Shown here one piece after another: positions 7,458-15,004 of a stretch of DNA of 34,094 bases; positions within the stretch are counted from its first letter, which is position 1; every line of letters begins with the position of its first letter. Where the stretch lies: NCBI GenBank assembly GCA_023228425.1, contig JALOBE010000025.1, positions 1 through 34,094 of the forward strand, read 5' to 3'. The notes beneath the pieces are model-generated. The model was given only the letters and a program-made list of their open reading frames with translations, did no database searches and was not told where the DNA came from. The position numbers and the translations under genes are program-made. The DNA is from Syntrophales bacterium. GTDB taxonomy: Bacteria; Desulfobacterota; Syntrophia; Syntrophales; UBA2210.

Positions 7458-7655
7458 ATGCCAAAGTTAAAGACCCACAGGGGCGCGGCAAAAAGATTCG
7501 GGCTCACGGGGACAGGGAAAGTGAAGCGCGGCAAGGCCTTCGCAAGCCACATTCTCACGAAGAAAACCCGTAAAAGAAAACGGAACCTGAGGAGGGCGGC
7601 AACCCTCAACAAGCGCGACGAAACGGGAATCAAAAGACTGATTCCCTACCTCTGA
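7458..7655 (+). CDS. rpmI: 50S ribosomal protein L35
   Basis: A small basic ribosomal protein of 65 residues, the normal length. It opens MPKLKTHRGAAKRF, the family signature, and ends with the LNKRDETGIKRLIPYL-type tail that replaces the usual C-terminus. The ATG at 7458 has GAGAGG seven bases upstream; longer upstream frames read through R1 repeat sequence and are not real. The TGA stop is the first triplet of an R4 repeat (TGATGGTCCCG). rplT is normally next within tens of bases, but here 693 bases of repeats intervene, so whether the two share one transcript is uncertain. Confidence 0.98.
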   Translation: MPKLKTHRGAAKRFGLTGTGKVKRGKAFASHILTKKTRKRKRNLRRAATLNKRDETGIKRLIPYL

Positions 7656-7750
7656 TGGTCCCGTAAAAAGTCCAAATTTTCCAAAGACATCCTTGTAACT
7701 CATTGGAAATATTGGACGCGATTTTTAAAATTCGCCATTTTCCGACTTCC
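7653..7750 (+). repeat. R4 gene-end repeat, copy 2 (starts at the rpmI stop codon)
   Basis: It reads TGATGGTCCCGTAAAAAGTC, then AAATTTTCC, CTTGTAACTCATTGGAAATA and CGCCATTTTCCGACTT. The first TGA is the rpmI stop. It is followed without a gap by R3, the same composite order as on the minus strand at 6105-5904. Confidence 0.75.
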
Positions 7751-7849
7751 GGGTTTGCCGGCGCGTCCATACTCGACGATGCCCGCTTACGGCACGTCAG
7801 TTGTATGATGCAGGCCCGCCGGAGGCGGGCTGGGGCGCTTTGTACGAGG
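7749..7849 (+). repeat. R3 dispersed repeat, copy 2
   Basis: It starts CCGGGTTTGCCGGCGCGTCC and contains the TACTCGACGATGCCCGCTTA block. It carries a perfect GCCCGCC-GGA-GGCGGGC hairpin followed by TGGGGCGCTTTG. It is close to the copy upstream of pheT, but the T-run is short here. Confidence 0.75.
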
Positions 7850-7857
7850 TTTGAATT

Positions 7858-8125
7858 TTGTCATTTCGAGGAGAGCCTTAAGGTCCGTCATTTCGAGGAG
7901 CGAAGCGACGAGAAATCTTTCTTTTTCGAGCGTTCTGCCGTGCCCATGAAAGATTTCTCCCTCCGGTCGAAATGACGACGGAGACGGTCGAAATGACGAC
8001 GGGGACGGTCGAAATGACGGAGGAGGACGGTCGAAATGATGGGCGGAGACTGTTGCAATGACGACGGGAACGGTTGCAATGATGACGGGGACGGTCGAAA
8101 TGACGATGGGGGACGGGCGAAACAA
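7858..8125 (+). repeat. R1 element with tandem GGTCGAAATGACG array
   Basis: Two 5' starts, one complete 5' half and one 3' half are followed, from about 7968 to 8120, by roughly seven tandem units of 18-24 bases built on GACGGTCGAAATGACGACGG. Some units carry GGTTGCAATGA in place of GGTCGAAATGA. Similar arrays follow the R1 copies at 6217 and 7200, so tail expansion recurs. Confidence 0.7.
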
Positions 8126-8169
8126 CAGAGAAGACGAATCGAAATGAAGCGATCGATCATGGCTTCGTA

Positions 8170-8284
8170 ACGGTCCTCGAGGCACGGAGCGCGCGTCCCG
8201 AGAAATGAGGCGTACTGTGAAGTACACCACGGTGATGAAGGAAAGAGCGCAATCAAGCCTCCGGGCTTTTTACGAAGCCGGAAG
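8170..8284 (+). repeat. R2 dispersed repeat, copy 2
   Basis: It matches copies 1 and 3 through GAGGCACGGAGCGCG, ATGAGGCGTACTGTG, GGAAAGAGCGCAATCAAGCC and TTTTTACGAAGCCGG. It lies just upstream of the rplT leader. Boundaries are approximate. Confidence 0.6.
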
Positions 8285-8348
8285 CCGTAAGTGGTTGCAC
8301 GGCACGAAAAACAATTCATAATTCATAACGTATGACGGAGAGTGTACG

Positions 8349-8708
8349 ATGCCCAGAGTAAAACGAAGTACTGCATCAAAGAAAAAACGGCGCAAGATTC
8401 TCAAGCTGGCCAAGGGATATTTCGGTGCCCGCAGCAGGCTCTACCGCCTGGCGAAAGAGTCGGTGAACCGGGCGATGGCCTTTGCCTACCGGGACAGGAA
8501 GGTCAGGAAACGCGATTTCAGGAAGCTCTGGATCGTTCGCATCAACGCCGCCGCCCGTATGAACGGTATTTCCTACAGCAGGCTCATAGACGGGCTTCGG
8601 AAACAGGGTGTCGAACTCGACCGGAAAGTTCTCGCCCATATCGCCGTTCACGATGCCCCGGCCTTTGAAGCGATCGTCCGGACCGCCAAGGGTGAATCGC
8701 AGGCATGA
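8349..8708 (+). CDS. rplT: 50S ribosomal protein L20
   Basis: L20 binds 23S rRNA early in large-subunit assembly and in several bacteria represses its own operon. The 119 residues begin MPRVKRSTASKKKRRKIL and contain KGYFGARSRLYR and RDFRKLWIVRINAAAR, the conserved core. The start is ATG at 8349 with GGAGAG seven bases upstream. The stop overlaps the pheS start (ATGA at 8705-8708), so L20 and PheS are translationally coupled. The 693-base gap to rpmI is filled by R4, R3, R1 and R2 repeats, which is unusual for this gene pair. Confidence 0.98.
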   Translation: MPRVKRSTASKKKRRKILKLAKGYFGARSRLYRLAKESVNRAMAFAYRDRKVRKRDFRKLWIVRINAAARMNGISYSRLIDGLRKQGVELDRKVLAHIAVHDAPAFEAIVRTAKGESQA

Positions 8709-9721
8709 AAGAGGCCCTTGAACATCTGGAGAGGAACGCCCTCTCCGAGATACAGAGAGCACGGACGAAAGAAGAGTTCCTGGAGATACGGACCCGGTAT
8801 CTCGGCCGCAAAGGGCTTCTGACGGGCATTCTCCGAAAACTCAAGGAGGTTTCCCCCGAGGACAGGCCCGCCTTGGGCGACTTGTCCAACAGGATCAAGA
8901 ATCGCGTCACCCGGGAGATCGACGCGGCTCTGGAAGCGTGTGAAAGCCGGGGCCGGGAAGAGCGGATCCGGGGAGACGCCATCGACGTGACGCTTCCCGG
9001 CAGAACGGCGCCCCGGGGCCGTCTCCACCCCCTGTCACAGACCATGGAGGAGATCTGCTCCATTTTTTCGTCTCTGGGATTCTCCGTTGCCGAAGGTCCC
9101 CAGGTCGAACTGGATTACTACAATTTTGAAGCCCTCAATATTCCCAAAGACCATCCCGCCCGTGATATGCAGGACACCTTCTACATCGTCGGCGACACGG
9201 TCCTGAGGACGCATACCTCGCCCGTGCAGGTCAGGATCATGGAACAGCACCGCCCGCCGGTACGGATCCTGTCTCCCGGCAAGGTGTACCGCCCCGACTT
9301 CGATATTTCCCACACCCCCATGTTTCACCAGGTGGAAGGCCTTCTCGTGGACAGGGGTATCACCTTCGGTGACCTGAAGGGGGTGCTTCAGTACTTTCTT
9401 CGGGACATGTTCGGCGCGGACCGGAAGGTGCGGTTCCGGCCCAGCTTCTTCCCCTTCACGGAGCCCAGCGCCGAGGTGGACATCGAATGCGTCATCTGCG
9501 GCGGTGAGGGCTGCCGCGTCTGCGCCCAGAGCGGCTGGCTTGAAATTCTCGGAAGCGGCATGGTTGACCCGGCGGTATTTATGAATGTGGACTATGACCC
9601 GGAGGAGTATACCGGCTTCGCCTTCGGCCTGGGCGTGGAGCGTATAGCCATGCTCAAATACGGCATCACGGACATTCGGCTGTTTTTCGAAAACGACCTG
9701 CGGTTTTTGAGCCAGTTCTGA
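8705..9721 (+). CDS. pheS: Phenylalanine--tRNA ligase alpha subunit
   Basis: This is the catalytic half of the alpha2-beta2 enzyme that charges tRNA-Phe. An N-terminal coiled coil (about 1-90) is followed by the class II core with motif 2 around FHQVEG (207-212) and motif 3 GFAFGLGVERIAML (304-317). A four-cysteine segment (Cys262, 265, 270, 273) is of the kind seen in many bacterial PheS proteins. The 338 residues are normal. The start overlaps the rplT stop. The stop TGA is followed by CGGTCCCGTACAAAGTC, which resembles the opening of the R4 repeat. pheT is 890 bases away rather than adjacent, with R1, R2 and R3 between. Confidence 0.98.
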   Translation: MKEALEHLERNALSEIQRARTKEEFLEIRTRYLGRKGLLTGILRKLKEVSPEDRPALGDLSNRIKNRVTREIDAALEACESRGREERIRGDAIDVTLPGRTAPRGRLHPLSQTMEEICSIFSSLGFSVAEGPQVELDYYNFEALNIPKDHPARDMQDTFYIVGDTVLRTHTSPVQVRIMEQHRPPVRILSPGKVYRPDFDISHTPMFHQVEGLLVDRGITFGDLKGVLQYFLRDMFGADRKVRFRPSFFPFTEPSAEVDIECVICGGEGCRVCAQSGWLEILGSGMVDPAVFMNVDYDPEEYTGFAFGLGVERIAMLKYGITDIRLFFENDLRFLSQF

Positions 9722-9754
9722 CGGTCCCGTACAAAGTCGAAAACCGTCCGATAC

Positions 9755-9975
9755 CACGTCGTTTCGAAGCGCGGCCATATCCCGTTGTTCCGAGGAGTGC
9801 TTTTATTCCGTCGATTCGAAGCGCGAGCATACCCCGTCATTTCGAGGAGCGAAGCGACGAGAAATCCATGTCCCGAGCAAAGCGAGGGATCTTTCAGACT
9901 TCTCACATGCGTTCGAAGTGACAGGGGAGAGGTCGAAATGACACAATCGATAGGTTTTCAAAGATCTCTTTCGAT
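9755..9975 (+). repeat. R1 element in the pheS-pheT gap
   Basis: Several degenerate TTTCGAAGCGCG and TTCCGAGGAG fragments lead to a consensus 5' half near 9837-9867, the alternative linker (GAGGGATCTTTCAGACTTCT), and an end block ACACAATCGATAGG with TTTTCAAAGATCTC, which resembles the terminal repeat. Confidence 0.7.
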
Positions 9976-10215
9976 GAGCGAGCATACCCCATCGATTCGA
10001 AGCGCGGCCACATCCCGTTGTTTCGAGGATCGGACATACCTCATCGTTTCGATGAGCGGGCATACCCCGTCGTTTCGGGAAGCGGTCACACCCCGTCATT
10101 TCGGGGAGCGGCCACACCCCGTCATTTCGGGGAGCGGCCACACCCCGTCATTTCGGGGAGCGGCCACACCCCGTCATTTCGAGGAGCGAAGCGACGAGAA
10201 ATCTTGCTTTTCAAT
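9976..10215 (+). repeat. R1-derived tandem array with perfect 26-bp units
   Basis: Degenerate units alternate GTCGTTTCG-type cores with GAGCGGGCATACCC spacers. Three identical 26-base units follow at 10091-10116, 10117-10142 and 10143-10168 (CCCCGTCATTTCGGGGAGCG plus GCCACA). A fourth partial copy becomes a normal R1 5' half ending near 10201. Perfect identity points to recent expansion. Confidence 0.8.
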
Positions 10216-10291
10216 CGTGACGAGCTCGCGTGACGAACTCGCAGAAATTCGGGAAACGTCCGATTGAGGGACGGTTTTATACAAATACAAA

Positions 10292-10395
10292 GCTTCGCAG
10301 GCAGGGCGGACGAATCACGAGGAATGAAGGCGTGCGACGGTGAGCGCAGTGACGAAGGCCGGAGCGCAATCAAGCATCCGGACTTCTACGTAACA
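10292..10395 (+). repeat. R2 dispersed repeat, copy 3
   Basis: It shares GAATGAAGGCGTGCG, GCAGTGACGAAGG, GAGCGCAATCAAGCATCCGG and a TTCTACGTAAC end with copies 1 and 2. No gene is visible in 10396-10479. Confidence 0.55.
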
Positions 10396-10479
10396 TAGGC
10401 GTAGGTATATGAAATCATACCGTACACAATTCCGGAGATGGGGGCGTTGCCTTCACCGATGTTAGTTCGGTCTCCTTCT

Positions 10480-10585
10480 CCGGGTTCGCCGGCGCGTCCA
10501 TACTCGACGATGCCCGCTTACGGCACGTCAGTTGTATGATACAGGACCGCCGGAGGCGGACCGGGGCGCTTTTTTTACGGGACCG
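10480..10585 (+). repeat. R3 dispersed repeat, copy 3
   Basis: It opens CCGGGTTCGCCGGCGCGTCC and continues with the TACTCGACGATGCCCGCTTA and CGGCACGTCAGTTGTATGAT blocks. It ends in TTTACGGGACCGTC, the reverse complement of the R4 opening motif GACGGTCCCGTAAA. Confidence 0.75.
10544..10576 (+). terminator. Terminator-like hairpin in R3, upstream of pheT
   Basis: GGACCGCC (10544-10551) and GGCGGACC (10555-10562) form a stem with one mismatch and a GGA loop. Seven bases later comes a run of seven T (10570-10576). The spacing between stem and T-run is longer than in a classical Rho-independent terminator. If it works, it would end transcription just 36 bases before pheT. Confidence 0.35.
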
Positions 10586-10611
10586 TCAACGTTGAAAGGC
10601 AGGAATAAGCA

Positions 10612-13035
10612 ATGCTGGTCAGTCTTAAATGGTTGAAGGATTATGTCGACTGTTCCCTGCCCCTGGAGGAGCTTGCCGAAATTCTGACCATGGCGGGTCT
10701 CGAGGTGGAGTCGGTGACGACCGTCGCGCCGGATTTCTCCGGCGTCGTGGTGGCGGAAATAACGGCCATAACACCCCACCCCAACGCGGACAAGCTGGTT
10801 CTTTGTGACGTTGCCACCGGCGATGAAACACTGCGCGTGGTCTGCGGCGCCCCCAACACCCGTACGGGTGCCCTGGTGGCCCTGGCGAAGGTGGGAGCCG
10901 TCATTCCCGGCGGATACACCATCAAGGACTCGAAAATTCGGGGCGAGGCATCCCGGGGCATGCTCTGTTCGGAGCAGGAACTGGGCATCAGCGATGACCA
11001 CAGCGGCATCATGATCCTCGATGAGACCCTCACACCCGGTGAGGACCTGCGAACGGCCCTGGACCTCTACGATACGGTCCTCGACATCAGCGTGACGCCC
11101 AACCGGTCGGACTGTCTGAGCATTCTTGGCATTGCCCGGGAAGTGGCGGCCCTGACGGGCGCGCCCCTGCGCTACCCCGACAGCACCTGCACTGAATCGG
11201 GACGCCCTGTTCAGGAGGACGCCTCCGTTGAGATTCAAAACCCCGAACTCTGCCCCCGCTACACGGCCCGCCTGATACGGAACGTGACCATCGGCCCCTC
11301 GCCGTCCTGGCTGAAAAGCAGGATCGAGGCCGTGGGCCTGCGGGCCATCAACAACGTCGTGGACGTCACCAACTTCGTCATGATGGAACTGGGACAGCCG
11401 CTCCACGCCTTTGACTACGCTTTCCTCGAAGAAGGCCGCATCGTGGTGCGGGGCGCCGAGGAAAACGAAGCCTTCGTGTCCCTTGATGAGAAAACCAGAA
11501 TCCTGAAGGGCGACACCCTCATGATCTGCGATGGCGTGAAGCCCGTGGCAATCGCGGGAATCATGGGGGGAATGAACTCGGAAGTGCAGGCTGGCACCGA
11601 TACCATCCTTCTCGAAAGCGCCTATTTCAATCCCCGGTCGATACGAAAAACCTCCCGGGCCTTCGGCATGAGTACCGACGCGGCCTTCCGGTTCGAGCGC
11701 GGCGTCGATCCCGAGGGTGTAACGCGGGCCCTTGACCGGGCGGCGCGGCTCATGGCCGAGTTGTCGGGCGGGTCCATCGCGCCCGGCGTGATCGACGAAT
11801 ATCCCCTGAAAATCGATTCCCCCTCCGCCGTCAGACTGAGGACGGAGCGGGTAGCGAAGATCCTGGGCACCGCCGTGGACACCTCCCGGATAACGGAGAT
11901 CCTTCGGGGGCTCGCCATGGAGGTGAGCGGGGAAGGGGAGGAGGAAGGAGTTCTCCTGGTAACGCCGCCGTCCTTCCGGGGCGACCTGACCCGGGAGATC
12001 GACCTGATCGAGGAAGTAGCCCGCGTGAACGGCTATGAGACCATCCCCGCCACCATCCCGCGTCTCGAGCCCGTGCCCCGGGAGGAACGGCAGAGGGAGG
12101 CGCTGGAACGCCTCATAAACACCACCATGGTCGGCATGGGCTACTCCGAGGTAATCCACTTCAGCTTCACGACGCCCGATTCAAGCCGCGTCCTGGGCTA
12201 TCCCGAAGACCATGAATCCCGGCGTTACGTCCGGATTGCCAATCCCCTGACGGAAGACACGTCGGTCATGAGAACGAGCCTGATATACGGACTTCTCGAG
12301 TGCGTGGGGAAAAACGTCAACGCCGGAAACGAAAACCTCGCGCTCTTTGAGACAGGCACGGTCTTCTTCAGCACCGGAGGAGGCACGCTTCCCCAGGAAA
12401 AGAAACGGATTGCCGGCCTGCTCACCGGCGACCGCCGGAGCGGACAGTGGCACGCCACGGATACCCCCTGGGACTTCTACGACCTCAAGGGAAGCCTGGA
12501 GACGCTCTTCGCGGCCCTGGGCATCACATCGACGCGCTTCGTTGCCGACGATACCGTTCCCTGGCTCACACCGGGCACATCCGCCGCGGTCTGCCGCGGG
12601 GAGCAGCGCCTGGGCGCCCTGGGTGAGGTACACCCCGAAGTACTGAAACGCATGGACCTGGACCGGAAGGTGTTTGTCTTCGACCTGGACCGGGACGCCC
12701 TTGCCGCCTCGGTGACCCTGGACCGGCACTTCCGGGAAATCCCCCGCTACCCCGCCGTGACCCGGGATGTCTCCTTTCTGGTCGGCAGAGATGTTACGGC
12801 AGAACAGATATGCGATCTTTCCCGGGACAATGATGAAGAATTGCTTGAAAGTGTTCATATATTTGATGTATACTCCGGCCCGGTCATTCCACCGGGGATG
12901 AAAAGCCTGGCTTTGAGATTTACGTACCGATCACAGACGAGGACCCTGGCGGATCAGGAAGTCAGCGATGCGCACCGCCGTATCGTGGAACAGGTACTCG
13001 ATCGTTCAGGGGCGAAAGTTCGGGGTCTTGACTAA
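10612..13035 (+). CDS. pheT: Phenylalanine--tRNA ligase beta subunit
   Basis: This subunit carries tRNA binding and editing of misacylated Tyr-tRNA in the PheRS tetramer. Domains in order: B1 tRNA-binding OB fold at about 40-150 (the HPNADKL and VVCGAPN signatures are visible); the B3/B4 editing region at about 205-390; B5 at about 400-475; the catalytic-like core at about 480-690; and a C-terminal FDX-ACB anticodon domain from about 710. The 807 residues match the family. The start is ATG at 10612 with CAGGAA seven to eight bases upstream. It is followed after 29 bases by ihfA. It is separated from pheS by 890 bases of repeats, including a terminator-like hairpin, so it may need its own promoter. 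Confidence 0.98.
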   Translation: MLVSLKWLKDYVDCSLPLEELAEILTMAGLEVESVTTVAPDFSGVVVAEITAITPHPNADKLVLCDVATGDETLRVVCGAPNTRTGALVALAKVGAVIPGGYTIKDSKIRGEASRGMLCSEQELGISDDHSGIMILDETLTPGEDLRTALDLYDTVLDISVTPNRSDCLSILGIAREVAALTGAPLRYPDSTCTESGRPVQEDASVEIQNPELCPRYTARLIRNVTIGPSPSWLKSRIEAVGLRAINNVVDVTNFVMMELGQPLHAFDYAFLEEGRIVVRGAEENEAFVSLDEKTRILKGDTLMICDGVKPVAIAGIMGGMNSEVQAGTDTILLESAYFNPRSIRKTSRAFGMSTDAAFRFERGVDPEGVTRALDRAARLMAELSGGSIAPGVIDEYPLKIDSPSAVRLRTERVAKILGTAVDTSRITEILRGLAMEVSGEGEEEGVLLVTPPSFRGDLTREIDLIEEVARVNGYETIPATIPRLEPVPREERQREALERLINTTMVGMGYSEVIHFSFTTPDSSRVLGYPEDHESRRYVRIANPLTEDTSVMRTSLIYGLLECVGKNVNAGNENLALFETGTVFFSTGGGTLPQEKKRIAGLLTGDRRSGQWHATDTPWDFYDLKGSLETLFAALGITSTRFVADDTVPWLTPGTSAAVCRGEQRLGALGEVHPEVLKRMDLDRKVFVFDLDRDALAASVTLDRHFREIPRYPAVTRDVSFLVGRDVTAEQICDLSRDNDEELLESVHIFDVYSGPVIPPGMKSLALRFTYRSQTRTLADQEVSDAHRRIVEQVLDRSGAKVRGLD

Positions 13036-13064
13036 CGGATCACGCGTGAATGAAGGAGAGAACG

Positions 13065-13340
13065 ATGACAAAGGCCGATATCATTCAGAATGTGTACAAC
13101 AAGCTTGGTTTTTCGAAGCGGGATTCCGCAAGGATCGTCGAATCCGTATTCGATATCATGAAGGAAACCCTTGCCCGCGGTGAAAAAATCAAAATATCCG
13201 GTTTCGGGAATTTTGTGGTCAACACAAAACGGGCCCGCAAGGGAAGAAACCCCCAGACCGGAGAAAGCATCGAGATATCGAAAAGAAGGGTACTCACGTT
13301 CAAGGCCAGCCAGGTTCTGCGCAACGACCTGAACAAGTGA
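13065..13340 (+). CDS. ihfA: Integration host factor alpha / HU-family DNA-bending protein
   Basis: A small dimeric DNA-bending protein. The 91 residues include the beta-arm motif GRNPQTG (60-66) with the intercalating proline, preceded by KISGFGNFVV, typical of IHF-alpha. The start is ATG at 13065, because AAGGAG ends six to eight bases before it; the in-frame ATG at 13050 would place that ribosome site inside the gene. Position directly after pheT is the classic ihfA location. It probably pairs with a beta subunit encoded elsewhere and could assist sigma-54 activation, such as by the PAS regulator in this window, although no site is shown. Confidence 0.93.
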   Translation: MTKADIIQNVYNKLGFSKRDSARIVESVFDIMKETLARGEKIKISGFGNFVVNTKRARKGRNPQTGESIEISKRRVLTFKASQVLRNDLNK

Positions 13341-13380
13341 CGCGACCGGGGCGGCTGGTGCTGGAAGGACTTCGGAGCCA

Positions 13381-13725
13381 GTGAGCGAAACGATTCCCGA
13401 CAAGGTTTATTTTCGAATCGGCGAGGTTGGGCGAATCCTTGGAGTGGAGCCCTACGTCATCCGCTACTGGGAGTCCGAGTTCAAGAACCTGCGGCCCCGC
13501 CGGACACGATCGGACCAGCGCCTCTACAGGAGGTCCGATATCGAAGCACTGCTCACCATCAGGGATCTTCTCTACAAAGAAAAATTCACCATCGCCGGAG
13601 CGAAAAAACAGCTCTCTCTCGCCGGCGGCCGGACAGGACCGGCCGCCACAACCAGTGAGAGCCACGGCAATCTTCTGAAGGACATCAGAAAAGAACTGCG
13701 GGACATCCGGAAAATACTGGGCTGA
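13381..13725 (+). CDS. MerR-family winged-helix transcriptional regulator
   Basis: A predicted DNA-binding protein of 114 residues. The N-terminal MerR helix-turn-helix is clear (YFRIGEVGRILGVEPYVIRYWE at about 10-31, followed by RLYRRSDIEALLTIRDLLY). After about residue 80 only a short polar segment and a helix rich in Lys and Arg remain, so there is no effector domain and no metal-binding cysteines. The start is GTG at 13381 with GGAG and AAGGA upstream. It lies 40 bases after ihfA. A short MerR-like gene after ihfA is common in Desulfobacterota, and its target is not known to me. Confidence 0.9.
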   Translation: MSETIPDKVYFRIGEVGRILGVEPYVIRYWESEFKNLRPRRTRSDQRLYRRSDIEALLTIRDLLYKEKFTIAGAKKQLSLAGGRTGPAATTSESHGNLLKDIRKELRDIRKILG

Positions 13726-13786
13726 TCGGGACGATCGAACCACGGATACAACAATCCCGGCACTATTATTCGCACAGGGTACCGGC

Positions 13787-14071
13787 TTACTTGCCCTTTG
13801 ACTTGCGCTTGGAAGCCTTCAACGGGTTGATCTTCTGCCCCGCGGACGCGCTCCCGGCCTTGACATGGGCCGCGCCGACGCAGCGACCGAAAGACCACTT
13901 GCCGGCGGGATCCGGATAGAGCATACAATACCGGCCGCCCGAGTACTCGACGATCCTTCCGCACCCGGCGCACTGCTCGACGATGGTGTGGCAGGTTCCG
14001 CCATTGTAGCCACAGCCGTTCTTCGCCATAAAAACACACTCGACGCCCGCTTTTACAGTCTGACAAACCAT
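13787..14071 (-). CDS. PxxKW family cysteine-rich protein
   Basis: A 94-residue protein with eight cysteines (residues 3, 12, 20, 27, 34, 37, 49, 64) and the motif PAGKW at 55-59, which names the family. A CAGC pair (34-37) and CGYNGGTC (20-27) suggest metal binding. The C-terminus is basic (KINPLKASKRKSKGK). The function is unknown. The start is ATG at 14071, preceded by GAGAGGTGA with eight bases to the ATG; a longer frame to 14137 lacks such a site. It stands alone on the minus strand, convergent with merR and divergent from the sigma factor gene. There is no signal peptide, so it is probably cytoplasmic. Confidence 0.85.
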   Translation of the reverse strand: MVCQTVKAGVECVFMAKNGCGYNGGTCHTIVEQCAGCGRIVEYSGGRYCMLYPDPAGKWSFGRCVGAAHVKAGSASAGQKINPLKASKRKSKGK

Positions 14072-14246
14072 TGGTACAATCACCTCTCTTTCGTTTTTTC
14101 CCAATAAAAAAACCGGCCTTCCGGGAACCATCACCAAAGGCCCGCACAGACAGGCTTTGCGTCCCCGTTACCAGTTGGTCGCGCGGGGAATAACAAAAAC
14201 AAAAAACCCTGTCAACAAAAATCCGCCTGCCGACGAGGCACATTCC

Positions 14247-14283
14247 GTCATTTCGAGGAGCGAAGCGACGAGAAATCTTTCTC
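14247..14283 (+). repeat. Single R1 5' half
   Basis: This is one near-consensus 5' half (GTCATTTCGAGGAGCGAAGC and onward to GAGAAATCTTT) without a matching 3' half. It is the only notable content of the 14072-14380 gap between the PxxKW and sigma factor genes. Confidence 0.75.
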
Positions 14284-14380
14284 CCGGCGGCGGCCAGTTC
14301 CGGATTGACAGGACCCGTTCCGGTAACGTATTAATCGAGAATACAGCGATATTCGGGAACCGTCCCCACAGGACCATCGT

Positions 14381-14974
14381 ATGAACCGCGACCACGAGCG
14401 GGAGGTCATCGCCTCCGTTCTCGCCGGCGACCGGCAGGCCTACGCCGCCCTCGTCGATGCCCATAAGGCCGCCGTTTTCAACCTGGCCTACCGAATGACG
14501 GGCAACGCCTCCGACGCCGAGGACCTTGCCCAGGAAACCTTCATCAGGGCCTACAATAAGCTCTGGCGCTTCGATCCCGAGCGGCGTTTCTTCACCTGGC
14601 TCTACACCATTGCCCTCAACCTGTGCCGCAATCACCTGAAGCAGAGCAAACAGTCCCTCTCCCGCGATACGGCCTGGAGAGAAAACCGGGACGGGGAAGA
14701 CGCCGAACGACGCGAAGCGGACCAGCCCGAGGGGGTTCTCCTGGAGCATGAGGAGCACAGGCGGCTCCAGGCCGCCCTGCTGGAACTGCCCGCCGACACG
14801 CGGGAGGCCCTTATCCTGCGCTTCCAGGACGACCGGCCCTTCGAGGACATCGCCGAGATATGCGGTATATCCCTCAGCTCGGCTAAAATGAGGGTCTACA
14901 GGGGGCTGGAGAAACTGCGGGATATCATGGATCGGGATGGCCCCGCCAGCGGCTCGTTCGTCACGGAACAATAA
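14381..14974 (+). CDS. ECF-family RNA polymerase sigma factor (RpoE-like)
   Basis: An extracytoplasmic-function sigma factor of 197 residues. Region 2 spans about 24-90 with SDAEDLAQETFIRAY and RFFTWLYTIALNLCRNHLK, the core-binding and -10 recognition helices. Region 4 spans about 128-180 with LPADTREALILRF and the recognition helix GISLSSAKMRVYRGLEKLR. A polar linker lies between. The start is ATG at 14381, with AGGA about nine bases upstream. No zinc-finger (HC2) anti-sigma gene follows; the next genes are a secreted TPR protein and a membrane protein whose N-terminus could serve that role. An R1 array of nearly 800 bases lies downstream, so co-transcription with those genes is doubtful. 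Confidence 0.93.
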   Translation: MNRDHEREVIASVLAGDRQAYAALVDAHKAAVFNLAYRMTGNASDAEDLAQETFIRAYNKLWRFDPERRFFTWLYTIALNLCRNHLKQSKQSLSRDTAWRENRDGEDAERREADQPEGVLLEHEEHRRLQAALLELPADTREALILRFQDDRPFEDIAEICGISLSSAKMRVYRGLEKLRDIMDRDGPASGSFVTEQ

Positions 14975-15004
14975 TTGTCAAGTACGGTGATTCCGCTCAT
15001 TGTG

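Noticed and set aside
10091..10168. CRISPR-like array
   Set aside because: The units are contiguous tandem copies with no unique spacers, and no cas genes are present.
9785..10267. Frames rich in VISRSEATRN and PSFRGA repeats
   Set aside because: They are translations of R1 repeats; similar peptides appear wherever R1 occurs, with no ribosome site.
10528..12159. Long minus-strand open frame opposite pheT
   Set aside because: It is the mirror of a well-conserved PheT; composition is glycine- and histidine-rich with no domain pattern.
14098..14125. Terminator on the minus strand upstream of the PxxKW gene (CCGG-AAGG-CCGG then T7)
   Set aside because: The stem is only four pairs and there is no upstream gene on that strand to terminate.
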